Source: Polaribacter butkevichii
GTDB taxonomy: Bacteria; Bacteroidota; Bacteroidia; Flavobacteriales; Flavobacteriaceae
Length of the DNA: 64,000 bases
Direction of reading: 5' to 3'
Assembly (NCBI RefSeq): GCF_038024105.1
Contig: NZ_CP150661.1
Span: 682,001-746,000, forward strand
The notes below the pieces were generated by a model. It was not told where the DNA came from, did no database searches, and saw nothing but the letters and a program-made list of their open reading frames with translations. A program made the translations under genes and the position numbers. Positions 42,995 to 51,330 of the stretch are shown here, piece by piece; position 1 is the stretch's first letter, and each line of letters begins with the position of its first letter.

Positions 42995-45214
42995 TTGGAA
43001 TACACAGTAACCATAGAAGAAGAAAATAAAGAGATAGCAAAACGATACAAAGATTTGCTAAAAGGAACTTATGAGATTTTATCTAAAGAAGATAAAGAAC
43101 TTATTAGAAAAGCCTTTGATATTGCTGTAGATGCACATTCTCAGCAACGTAGAAAAACCGGCGAACCTTATATTTACCATCCAATTGCTGTAGCCAAAAT
43201 TGTTGCCTATGAAATTGGTTTAGATGCCGTTTCTATTGCTTCTGCCCTTTTACACGATGTGGTAGAAGATACAGAGTATACCATAGAAGATATGGAACAT
43301 CTTTTTGGTGAAACTATTGCCAAAATTGTAAACGGATTAACCAAAATTTCTCGCTTAAACAAAGAGCAAGACGCCTCTATACAAGCAGAGAATTTTAGAA
43401 AAATGCTCTTAACATTAAATGATGATGTAAGGGTTATTTTGATAAAAATTGCAGACAGACTGCACAATATGCAAACTATGGATGCAATGCCTGCACACAA
43501 ACAGGTGAAAATTGCATCTGAGACATTATACATTTATGCTCCTTTAGCACATCGATTAGGGTTGTATAATATAAAAACAGAACTAGAAGACTTAGGTTTA
43601 AAGTATACAGAGCCAGAGGCTTATTATGGTATTTTAGGCAAAATAAAAGAAAGTAAAGAAGATCAGAAAAATTATTTACAACGCTTTGAGGATACCTTAA
43701 AATCTGGTTTAGATAAAGAAAATTTTGAATACGAAATAAAAGGTAGGTTTAAATCTATTTATTCTATTCGTAGAAAAATGATCAATCAAAATGTAACTTT
43801 TGATGAGGTTTATGATAAATATGCAATTAGAATTATATATGAACCCAACTCTAATGATGATAAATTTGATGCTTGGAAAATTTATACCATTGTAACCGAT
43901 TATTTTAAGCCAAACCCTACTCGATTAAGAGATTGGATTTCGCAACCTAAATCTACCGGTTATGAAGCCTTGCACATTACTGTAGTTGGGCCAGATTCTC
44001 AATGGGTAGAAGTGCAAATTCGCTCTAGCAGAATGAATGAAATTGCAGAAAAAGGGTATGCAGCACACTTTAAATACAAGCAAGGAGAAACAAAAGATAA
44101 CGGATTAGAAGATTGGTTAAATAAATTAAAAGAAACTTTAGAAACGCAGTCTTTAAATGCCGTTGATTTTGTAGAAAATTTTAAACTGAATTTATATTCT
44201 AAAGAAATTTACGTTTTTACACCTAAAGGTGATTTAAAATCGCTTCCAAAAAATGCTACTGCTTTAGATTTTGCATTTTCTATACATACAGATGTTGGTT
44301 TAAAATGTAGAGGCGCAAAAGTTAACGGAAAATTAATGCCTTTAAGTCATCAACTAAAAAGTGGTGACCAAATAGAAGTAATAACTACAGCCTCTAACAA
44401 ACCCAATTCTAGATGGTTAGATTTTGTAATTACCGCAAGAGCAAAAGCAAAAATTAGAGCTGCTTTAAATGAAGAAGAAAAGTTAATTGCAGAAGAAGGA
44501 AAAGCCATCTTAATGCGTAAACTACGTCATTTAAAAATTACTTTTAATGATAAAACGGTTAATGAGCTTGTAAACTATTTTAAATTAAGAACCAGTTTCG
44601 ATTTATTTTATAGAATAGGAAATGGTGCTATTGACAATACACTTTTAAAAGCGTTTGTATCGCAACGAAATAGTAAAATTTTAAATTTCTTTAAAACCAA
44701 ATTAACTAGAAACACTGCCGAAAAAGAACATCCGGATACCGATGCGGTAACTCAAAAATTTGATGCCTTAGTTTTTGGAAAAGATGAACAAAAACTAGAT
44801 TATAAACTCTCTAAATGTTGTAACCCAATACCTGGAGATAAAGTTTTTGGCTTTTTAACAATAAATGAGGGGATAAAAGTTCATAAAATGAACTGTCCGA
44901 ATGCTATTTCATTACAATCGAACTACGCATATAGAATTATGCCTGCAAAATGGATTGATTCTACCAAACAAGATTTTAAAGTAATTTTAGAAATATCAGG
45001 AGTTGACAATCAAGGAATGGCAAACGATGTAACTCGTACCATTTCTAACAATATGGGTGTTTTTATTAACAGTATAAACATTAAAGGAGATGAGGGCGTT
45101 TTTGAAGGAAAAATTTCTATTAGTGTTAAAAATAGCTCACAATTAGATAAACTAATAAAAAACCTTCTTAAAATAGAAGGCGTAAAAAAAGTAGAACGTG
45201 TTAATACTTTGTAA
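42995..45214 (+). CDS. spoT: Bifunctional (p)ppGpp synthetase/hydrolase (RelA/SpoT)
   Basis: A 739-residue Rsh-type enzyme. Domains: HD hydrolase (SALLHDVVEDTEYT, EDTxxT motif; about 50-200), synthetase (YAIRIIYEPNS, WISQPKSTGYEALHITVVGP; about 230-350), TGS (IYVFTPKGDLKSLPKNATALDFAFSIH; about 400-460), helical and zinc-finger-like (YKLSKCCNPIPGD), ACT at the end. It makes and breaks the stringent-response alarmone. The start codon is TTG (42995) because the nearest family-like start, leading to EYTVTIEEENKEIAKR, has no ATG in frame. Located 106 bases after a divergent secreted-protein gene. Confidence 0.94.
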   Translation: MEYTVTIEEENKEIAKRYKDLLKGTYEILSKEDKELIRKAFDIAVDAHSQQRRKTGEPYIYHPIAVAKIVAYEIGLDAVSIASALLHDVVEDTEYTIEDMEHLFGETIAKIVNGLTKISRLNKEQDASIQAENFRKMLLTLNDDVRVILIKIADRLHNMQTMDAMPAHKQVKIASETLYIYAPLAHRLGLYNIKTELEDLGLKYTEPEAYYGILGKIKESKEDQKNYLQRFEDTLKSGLDKENFEYEIKGRFKSIYSIRRKMINQNVTFDEVYDKYAIRIIYEPNSNDDKFDAWKIYTIVTDYFKPNPTRLRDWISQPKSTGYEALHITVVGPDSQWVEVQIRSSRMNEIAEKGYAAHFKYKQGETKDNGLEDWLNKLKETLETQSLNAVDFVENFKLNLYSKEIYVFTPKGDLKSLPKNATALDFAFSIHTDVGLKCRGAKVNGKLMPLSHQLKSGDQIEVITTASNKPNSRWLDFVITARAKAKIRAALNEEEKLIAEEGKAILMRKLRHLKITFNDKTVNELVNYFKLRTSFDLFYRIGNGAIDNTLLKAFVSQRNSKILNFFKTKLTRNTAEKEHPDTDAVTQKFDALVFGKDEQKLDYKLSKCCNPIPGDKVFGFLTINEGIKVHKMNCPNAISLQSNYAYRIMPAKWIDSTKQDFKVILEISGVDNQGMANDVTRTISNNMGVFINSINIKGDEGVFEGKISISVKNSSQLDKLIKNLLKIEGVKKVERVNTL

Positions 45215-45256
45215 ATATCATTTGATTAAAAGTCTTATTTTATTAAGAAATAACTG

Positions 45257-45264
45257 TAAATTTG
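45257..45264 (+). promoter_or_regulatory. -7 promoter element of the Fur-family gene
   Basis: TAAATTTG, exact TAnnTTTG, 25 bases before the start codon at 45289. No clear -33 element. Confidence 0.5.
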
Positions 45265-45288
45265 CTTTTTGTAAAAAATCATTCATAA

Positions 45289-45738
45289 ATGAGTAATCCT
45301 CTTGAAAATCAAGAAATAGTAAAAAAAGTTTTCACTACCTATTTAGGAGAAAATAAGCATAGAAAAACTCCAGAACGCTATGCTATACTTCAAGAAATAT
45401 ATGTAGCCGACGAGCATTTTGATATAGAATCTCTCTATATTAAAATGAAAAACAAAAATTATAGGGTTAGTAGAGCTACACTTTATAATACCATAGACCT
45501 ACTTTTAGATTGCGGTTTGGTTAGAAAACATCAATTTGATGGACAATCGATGGCGCGTTATGAAAAAAGTTATTTCGATAAAAATCACGATCACGTTATT
45601 TTTACCGATTCTGGAGAAGTTAAAGAATTTTGTGATCCAAGAATACAAATTATAAAGAAAACAATAGAAGACGTTTTTGATATTGATATTCATAATCATT
45701 CACTTTATTTTTACGGAACAAAAAAGAACAAATCTTAA
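45289..45738 (+). CDS. Fur family transcriptional regulator
   Basis: A 149-residue metal-dependent repressor. N-terminal winged helix ([55 protein letters not shown]), then dimerisation domain with metal ligands HDHVIF and the later H-x-H/E residues; the structural CxxC zinc pairs of E. coli Fur are absent apart from single cysteines (LLDCGL, EFCDPR). It could be an iron, zinc or peroxide sensor (PerR has HxH and Asp). Single gene upstream of purA. Which metal is bound cannot be told. Confidence 0.92.
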   Translation: MSNPLENQEIVKKVFTTYLGENKHRKTPERYAILQEIYVADEHFDIESLYIKMKNKNYRVSRATLYNTIDLLLDCGLVRKHQFDGQSMARYEKSYFDKNHDHVIFTDSGEVKEFCDPRIQIIKKTIEDVFDIDIHNHSLYFYGTKKNKS

Positions 45739-45777
45739 TTAACAACACAACAATAAACAACAATTAACACAACTATA

Positions 45778-47049
45778 ATGGCTGTAGATTTATTACTAGG
45801 ATTACAATGGGGAGATGAAGGAAAAGGTAAAATTGTAGACGTACTTACAAGAAACTATGATATCATTGCACGTTTTCAAGGTGGTCCAAATGCGGGACAT
45901 ACTTTAATTTTTGACGGACATAAACATGTCTTACACACAATACCTTCTGGAATATTCCATAAAACAGCTTTAAATGTAGTTGGTAATGGAGTTGTAATTG
46001 ACCCAGTAATCTTTAAAAAAGAATTAGAAAATCTAGACAAACACAACATAGATTATACGTCTAAATTGTTAATTTCTAGAAAAGCACACTTAATCTTACC
46101 AACACACAGATTATTAGATGCAGCTTCAGAAACATCTAAAGGAAAAGCTAAAATTGGTTCTACATTAAAAGGAATTGGCCCAACTTATATGGACAAAACC
46201 GGTAGAAACGGAATGAGAGTTGGAGATTTAGAATTAGAAGATTGGAAAGAAAAATATGATGCTTTAACAGCTAAACATATTAAAATGTTAGAATTCTTTG
46301 ATGTTCAAGTAGAATATGATTTAAAAGAATTAGAAGCAGAATTTTGTAGAGGAATTGATAAATTAAGAACTTTAGCTTTTATTGATAGTGAAGAGTTTTT
46401 AAACCAAGCTATAAAAGATAAAAAAACAATATTAGCTGAAGGAGCACAAGGATCTTTATTAGATATTGACTTTGGTACTTATCCTTTTGTAACTTCTTCT
46501 AACACTACTGCAGCAGGTGCTTGTACTGGTTTGGGTGTTGCTCCAAATAGAATTGGTGAAGTTTTTGGTATCTTTAAAGCATACACTACTCGTGTTGGTT
46601 CTGGACCTTTTCCTACTGAATTATTTGATAAAGATGGTGAAGATATGGCTAGAATTGGTCATGAATTTGGTGCAACAACAGGTAGACCAAGACGTTGTGG
46701 TTGGTTAGATTTAGTAGCATTAAAATATGCTGTAGATGTAAACGGTGTAACACAATTAATGATGATGAAAGGTGATGTTTTATCTGGATTTGATACCTTA
46801 AAAGTTTGTACTTCTTACAATTATAAAGGTGAAGAGATTTCTCACTTACCATACAATATAGAGCCAGAAAATGTTTCTGTTAACTATACCGAATTTAAAG
46901 GTTGGGAAGATGATTTAACAAAAATGACTTCTGCAGATCAATTGCCACAAAATTTACTAGACTATGTTGCTTTTATTGAAAAAGAAACAGGTGTACCAGT
47001 ATCTATTGTTTCTGTTGGTCCAGATAGAAAACAAACAATTACTAGATAA
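45778..47049 (+). CDS. purA: Adenylosuccinate synthase
   Basis: A 423-residue enzyme of AMP synthesis (IMP + Asp + GTP). All signatures present: LQWGDEGKGKIVD (P-loop), FQGGPNAGHTL (catalytic His in GH), GSTLKGIGPTYMDKTGRNGMR, AEGAQGSLLDIDFGTYPFVTSSNT, and GATTGRPRRCGWLD. Full length and no odd residues. It follows the Fur-type gene by 40 bases and ends at a strong terminator. Confidence 0.97.
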   Translation: MAVDLLLGLQWGDEGKGKIVDVLTRNYDIIARFQGGPNAGHTLIFDGHKHVLHTIPSGIFHKTALNVVGNGVVIDPVIFKKELENLDKHNIDYTSKLLISRKAHLILPTHRLLDAASETSKGKAKIGSTLKGIGPTYMDKTGRNGMRVGDLELEDWKEKYDALTAKHIKMLEFFDVQVEYDLKELEAEFCRGIDKLRTLAFIDSEEFLNQAIKDKKTILAEGAQGSLLDIDFGTYPFVTSSNTTAAGACTGLGVAPNRIGEVFGIFKAYTTRVGSGPFPTELFDKDGEDMARIGHEFGATTGRPRRCGWLDLVALKYAVDVNGVTQLMMMKGDVLSGFDTLKVCTSYNYKGEEISHLPYNIEPENVSVNYTEFKGWEDDLTKMTSADQLPQNLLDYVAFIEKETGVPVSIVSVGPDRKQTITR

Positions 47050-47070
47050 TTAGTAATTTACTATAAAATT

Positions 47071-47108
47071 AAAAAGCATCTTTCAAAATATTGAAAGATG
47101 CTTTTTTT
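47071..47108. terminator. Terminator between purA and the 599-residue gene
   Basis: Stem of about 15 bp (aaaaagcatctttc with gaaagatgcttttt), 6-base loop, T-run; serves both convergent genes. Confidence 0.92.
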
Positions 47109-47128
47109 ATGTTCAATTCTAAAAAAAA

Positions 47129-48928
47129 TTACTTTAACTTTTCAATTTCTTCACTAATTAATATTAATTTATGTTGCTGAAACTGAAGTGCATTTAAAAG
47201 CGCTTCTTTTTGATCTACAAAGGCATCTTTTTTCTCTAAAAACAATTCTGTATAATACTCAATTCCGGCTTCTAAATTCTTTTTAAACTTTAATAAATAA
47301 CGCAATTGTTTTTTATCTATTGTAGCTTTAACATCCGCCACTTTTTCTTGTAAATGCGTAACGTAAAGCGATAACTCTTTTACAAAAACATTAGGTCTGT
47401 CTATTCTAGATATCATGTTTTTTCTACCATAAATATGATCTGTAATTCCACGTAAGCTCATTACTTTATCATAATATGCCATATTAGGTCCAGGACAAAC
47501 AGAAACACCATCGCCCGTTTTTTTGGTACTTACATTATTTAAAATTAATGTAGAAGTACTTAAACCAACACAAATGCAAGATTTCTCAATAATTGCATTG
47601 TACTTGCGTGCTTTATCTTCTGCGGATAACTCTAAAGCATCTAATTCTTTTAATTTTAAATGCTGATATTCTCTTGATGCAGTACACAAACCTGTTTCTT
47701 TAAATTCGTAATTTAAAGCGATAAATTTATTAGGACAAGCACTACCTGGTCTATTTTTATCGATATGTTGTTGTTTTTGAATATCTTTTGTATTGCCTTT
47801 AAGCGTATTAAAAGGAACGCCTAATGGAGATGTATTACTTAAATACAAGTCTTCTTCTTTAGCGCTTGCCAATTTTTCCATCGTTTTGGCATCTACACTT
47901 GTAGCTTCTGGAACCAATAAAAACGGACTTCCCCACCCTACTGAATCTAATTGATATTCTTCCATTAAAAAAGCATGTTCTTCATCGGTACCAACACCAC
48001 CTTGAGTGGTAATCTTTAATTCTAAATTCTTAGCAGGTAAAATTTTATCGGCATCTTTTAAAGCTTCCATTAATAATGATAATGTTGTACTTTTTAGAGT
48101 TTCTTTATTTTCTTTAAACTCCTTTAAAACAGGTCCCATTAAAAAACCATCTGTTGCAAAGGCGTGTCCACCACAATTTAATCCAGATTCTATTCTATAT
48201 TCTGAAACCCATAAGCCTTTTTTAGCTAAAAATTTTCCTTGAATAAGAGCAGATCTATAATCGCTTACCTTTAAAATAATTTTCTTTTTAATGTAACCGC
48301 TTTCATCAGGAAAAAAATCTTTAAAATTACTCATATAAGCATATAATCTAGGATTCATACCTGCAGAAAGTACTAATGATGAAGCTAATTTACTTTCAGA
48401 AAAACCTCTTAAAGCTGCATGCGCATCATTATACTCTATAGGTAACATTTCTTTATCTAAATAATTTGCTTTATCAATTTTGGTCATAATATTGACATCG
48501 ATACTCCCCATAGACAAATTTTTATTTGCCCAATCTTTTATCTTAGAAAAATCTACACCTTCTTCTGTAAGTTTATGAAACTCTTTTTTTAAAGAAGAAT
48601 ATTCTGGTAACATATGAATGTAATCTTTTAAAGCCTTACTTTTTTCTGAAGTAATATTTTTTAATTGATTAAATTTTTCTTCTGTTTGATCGTGTAATAG
48701 ATTTAAATAAGAGGTAATTCTCTTTGCTCTAAAATCATCAACTTTATCTGAAATTTCTTTATAAGGTATTTCAAATTTTTCGCTGTAAATTTTACGCATT
48801 TTTTCTACTAAAATATCATCTACCAAAGAAATAACAGAATCAATACCAAATTGTGCTACTTTTAAAGGAGAGTCTATTGTAAAGCCAATTCCCATTACAG
48901 GAATGTGAAATGAATGTGCCTTTTTCAT
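47129..48928 (-). CDS. Uncharacterised 599-residue protein with FMN-barrel-like motifs and conserved-looking cysteines
   Basis: No named family recognised. Seen: start HIPVMGIGFTIDSPLKVAQFGI, similar to the opening of FMN-dependent TIM barrels (source of a flavin loop); then GLNCGGHAFATDGFLMGPVL (about 249-268); then TTQGGVGTDEEHAFLMEEY and DSVGWGSPFLLVPE (308-341), close in pattern to the phosphate-binding GGIGT...GT.FL..PE of nitronate monooxygenase/FabK barrels. The C-terminal half holds cysteines at 398, 415, 451, 453 and 478 (ACPNKF, GLCTASRE, KSCICVGLS, SVCPGPN), enough for an Fe-S cluster. No signal peptide or membrane helix. Single gene with a Crp/Fnr-type dyad at its promoter, next to the nitrite-respiration operon. 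Redox enzyme of nitrogen or sulfur metabolism is a guess. Confidence 0.7.
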   Translation of the reverse strand: MKKAHSFHIPVMGIGFTIDSPLKVAQFGIDSVISLVDDILVEKMRKIYSEKFEIPYKEISDKVDDFRAKRITSYLNLLHDQTEEKFNQLKNITSEKSKALKDYIHMLPEYSSLKKEFHKLTEEGVDFSKIKDWANKNLSMGSIDVNIMTKIDKANYLDKEMLPIEYNDAHAALRGFSESKLASSLVLSAGMNPRLYAYMSNFKDFFPDESGYIKKKIILKVSDYRSALIQGKFLAKKGLWVSEYRIESGLNCGGHAFATDGFLMGPVLKEFKENKETLKSTTLSLLMEALKDADKILPAKNLELKITTQGGVGTDEEHAFLMEEYQLDSVGWGSPFLLVPEATSVDAKTMEKLASAKEEDLYLSNTSPLGVPFNTLKGNTKDIQKQQHIDKNRPGSACPNKFIALNYEFKETGLCTASREYQHLKLKELDALELSAEDKARKYNAIIEKSCICVGLSTSTLILNNVSTKKTGDGVSVCPGPNMAYYDKVMSLRGITDHIYGRKNMISRIDRPNVFVKELSLYVTHLQEKVADVKATIDKKQLRYLLKFKKNLEAGIEYYTELFLEKKDAFVDQKEALLNALQFQQHKLILISEEIEKLK

Positions 48929-48965
48929 TGTTTATTTTAAATGTTAAATTAAATTTACTAAGCTT

Positions 48966-49008
48966 GCAATGTATGTTTAATTGTTTCAAAAAAACATGAC
49001 CGTTGTCA
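48966..49008 (-). promoter_or_regulatory. Candidate Crp/Fnr-type promoter of the 599-residue gene
   Basis: Dyad TGAC-CGTT-GTCA at 48997-49008; 23 bases nearer the gene TAcaTTG on the minus strand (48967-48973), a weak -7. Start codon 48928. The dyad fits a Crp/Fnr-family activator. Confidence 0.55.
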
Positions 49009-49030
49009 TTAAAAAATTAAGAAATAAAAT

Positions 49031-49068
49031 AAAAAAACTGAGCATTAAGAAGTTAACACTCAGCTTTT
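49031..49068 (-). terminator. Terminator of the nirK-FGE-SCO-RIC operon
   Basis: On the minus strand a stem agctgag..ttaa with ttaa..ctcagt, small loop, then seven T. Confidence 0.85.
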
Positions 49069-49095
49069 ACACTTTAGGGGAAATTATATAATATG

Positions 49096-49818
49096 TTATT
49101 GGTTATTTTTCTTTTCTAAAAGAATAGCTTTTGGAAACAAAATATTATTTTCTAAATGTATGTGCTGATGTAAATCTTGTTCAAACTCTTCTAATTTTGC
49201 ATACAAGGCTTTAAACGTATTACAAGCTCCTTCTGGTGGTGTATAATTATTAGAAAGACGTTTTATTTCTTTTAAAATGTCACCTGCATTTTCATGCTCT
49301 TCTTCCATCATTCTAATAGGGTTATTTACCGTACCAAAATGTTGTTTAGGTGCCTTTGTTTCTTCTTTTTCTGCTTTTACCAATTGCTTAATAAAAGGAA
49401 ACAAAACCATTTCTTCCTTTTTTAGATGGGCAGCTAATTCATTTGCAACCTCTATAAACAATTTATTAATCTCTACAACTTCTGTATAATGGTGGCCATG
49501 AACTTTTGCTACTTTTGCAGCATACTGTATTATTATAGGAGTACTTTCTGTAACATACGCATGATGAATATTTATAATATGATCTACTAAAAAATCTAGT
49601 TTCCAACTATCATAATTATAAGCATTAGACGTTGGATTGTTTATATTTAATAGTTCTTTTTCCATTTCTTCAAAAGAAACATTATGTTTTTTACATGCTT
49701 TTTCTATTGATATTCCTCCGCCACAGCAAAAGTCTATTCCGTGTTTTTTAAATACATCTGCAGTTTTAATATTATAGGTAACTACTTCTGCCACTGTATT
49801 ATCTTTTGTAATTTTCAT
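49096..49818 (-). CDS. ric: Di-iron iron-sulfur cluster repair protein (RIC; ScdA/YtfE/DnrN)
   Basis: A 240-residue protein that restores Fe-S clusters damaged by NO or oxidants. N-terminal DUF542 domain with the Cys-Cys pair (KKHGIDFCCGGGISIEKAC; Cys31, Cys32), and a C-terminal hemerythrin-like domain whose His/Glu ligands appear as LVDHIINIHHAYV, ELAAHLKKEEMVLFPFIK, MMEEEHENAGDIL and DLHQHIHLENNILFPKAI. Last gene of the nirK operon, one base after the SCO gene. Its role next to an NO-producing enzyme is clear from context. A paralogue without the cysteines is at 56248-56994. Confidence 0.95.
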   Translation of the reverse strand: MKITKDNTVAEVVTYNIKTADVFKKHGIDFCCGGGISIEKACKKHNVSFEEMEKELLNINNPTSNAYNYDSWKLDFLVDHIINIHHAYVTESTPIIIQYAAKVAKVHGHHYTEVVEINKLFIEVANELAAHLKKEEMVLFPFIKQLVKAEKEETKAPKQHFGTVNNPIRMMEEEHENAGDILKEIKRLSNNYTPPEGACNTFKALYAKLEEFEQDLHQHIHLENNILFPKAILLEKKNNQ

Positions 49819-49819
49819 T

Positions 49820-50536
49820 TTAATGAGTATTAATTGTTTCTATAATTTTTTTAATTGTTTCTTTATTATCAACACCTAAACCTTCTTGTTGATGCACTAA
49901 TTCTCCTCCTGGATTAAAAACACTTATAATGTTAGAGTGAGAAAAGTCTAAAGGAGAAATCTGTTTGTATTTTACCGCTAAAACATTGGCAAATTCTCTA
50001 ACCCCACTTTCTGTACCTTGTAACAAAGTCCATTGTGGTCCTTCTAAAAAATTTTCTTTCGCAAAGGCTTTTAATTTTTCTGGAGTATCATTAACAGGAT
50101 CTATACTGACTAAAATAAATTCAACCTCATTTTTTAAATCTGCAGGAATTTTGTCTTCAATATTTCTCATATCTGCTGTTAACCTCGGGCAAGCAGCTTT
50201 ACAAGTTGTATAAATCATCACCATTACTAAAGTTTTACCTTTTAGCTCTTTCAACTCAATTTCTTTACCATCTTGCGTATTCCATTTTGTTGTTAGGTTA
50301 AAAATAGATTCTTCAGAAATAAAACTAGACAGAACTTTTGTTGCTACTTTTGATGTTGGCCTTAATTTCATTTCACAAACAGGACAATTTCCTTTTTCTG
50401 AATAGACTTTGTCCCCTTCACATTTCATAGGACATTGATATGCAACTTTATCCGTTTCTTTTGATGTTTTTTTATCACAAGAAACTAATAACGTAGCGGT
50501 TACAACCAGCAATAATAAATATTTAAGTGTTTTCAT
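49820..50536 (-). CDS. SCO family copper chaperone lipoprotein with heavy-metal-binding domain
   Basis: A 238-residue lipoprotein (lipobox Cys20, TLLVSC). Residues 35-58 form a heavy-metal-binding domain (QCPMKCEG, then CPVCEMKL; Cys35, 39, 51, 54). The SCO thioredoxin fold follows, with copper-binding TTCKAACPRL (Cys112, Cys116) and a distal His in FSHSNI. SCO proteins deliver copper to CuA or, here, probably to NirK, as it sits between FGE and RIC genes in the nirK operon (4 and 1 base gaps). The fusion of a heavy-metal domain to SCO is a Bacteroidota feature. Confidence 0.93.
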   Translation of the reverse strand: MKTLKYLLLLVVTATLLVSCDKKTSKETDKVAYQCPMKCEGDKVYSEKGNCPVCEMKLRPTSKVATKVLSSFISEESIFNLTTKWNTQDGKEIELKELKGKTLVMVMIYTTCKAACPRLTADMRNIEDKIPADLKNEVEFILVSIDPVNDTPEKLKAFAKENFLEGPQWTLLQGTESGVREFANVLAVKYKQISPLDFSHSNIISVFNPGGELVHQQEGLGVDNKETIKKIIETINTH

Positions 50537-50540
50537 TTTT

Positions 50541-51311
50541 CTATTTTTTAATATCTTTTACACATCTAAAACCAAGGTTTTTCATGGTATATTTTGCTTT
50601 TAAACTTCCTCTAATGGCATATCTCATAAATGCAGCATAATTCATTAAATCTGTTGCATTTACAGCGGCACTACCACAAAATAAATTATTATCTGTATCT
50701 ACATCTTTTCTAGACTCTCCAGAAACCAATACCGAATTAAAATCTATAGTCCACTCCCAAACTAAACCATGTAAATCGTACACATTCCAATAATTTTTAA
50801 ATGTAGATCCTATGGTTTGATTAAACGTTTTTGGCTTTTCATACCAACTTAAAATAAACTGATTATAAGCCTCTTCTCTTCTTGCATCGGGTATGGTTTT
50901 ATTTGCCATTGCTACATATTCCCATTCATCTACTGTTGGCAATCTTTTTCCTTGACATTCGCAATATTCTTTTGCTGCAAACCATGATACTTGAGTAATT
51001 GGCGATTTTTCTTTTTGGTTTTCACCTAAAATAGTATCCGATTTCCATGCGCGTAAATAGCTTTCATCTGCAAATAACTTTATCACCTTACTTTTTTGCC
51101 ATTTTGGATATTTCTTTACAAAGTCTACATATTCTCTATTTGTTGCAGGATATACGTCTATTAAAAAATCCTTTATTTTAACATTTAAAGAATCTCTACC
51201 ATACAAAGGCAAATACTCTCCTCCCTTAATTTGTACCATTTTAGATTGACAACTTGTGTACGTTGCATTTAGGAGGAATAAACAAATTGTCAATCTTAAA
51301 ATAGTTTTCAT
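50541..51311 (-). CDS. Formylglycine-generating-enzyme-like (SUMF1/FGE-sulfatase domain) lipoprotein
   Basis: A 256-residue protein with lipobox Cys21 (NATYTSC). FGE-sulfatase fold: VQIKGGEYLPLYGRDS, FLIDVYPATNREYVDFVKKYP, SPITQVSWFAAKEYCECQGKRLPTVDEWEYVAMA, LHGLVWEWTIDFN, GSAAVNATDLMNYAAFMRYAIRGSLKAKYTMKNLGFRCVKD. Cysteines are few (CEC in EYCECQ and the last C), so formylglycine generation, which needs a pair, is uncertain. The family also includes EgtB-like and structural members. Placed directly after nirK (19 bases) it may support NirK maturation or copper handling; that is inference. Confidence 0.88.
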   Translation of the reverse strand: MKTILRLTICLFLLNATYTSCQSKMVQIKGGEYLPLYGRDSLNVKIKDFLIDVYPATNREYVDFVKKYPKWQKSKVIKLFADESYLRAWKSDTILGENQKEKSPITQVSWFAAKEYCECQGKRLPTVDEWEYVAMANKTIPDARREEAYNQFILSWYEKPKTFNQTIGSTFKNYWNVYDLHGLVWEWTIDFNSVLVSGESRKDVDTDNNLFCGSAAVNATDLMNYAAFMRYAIRGSLKAKYTMKNLGFRCVKDIKK

Positions 51312-51330
51312 CTTTTTTTAATTAAGGTTT

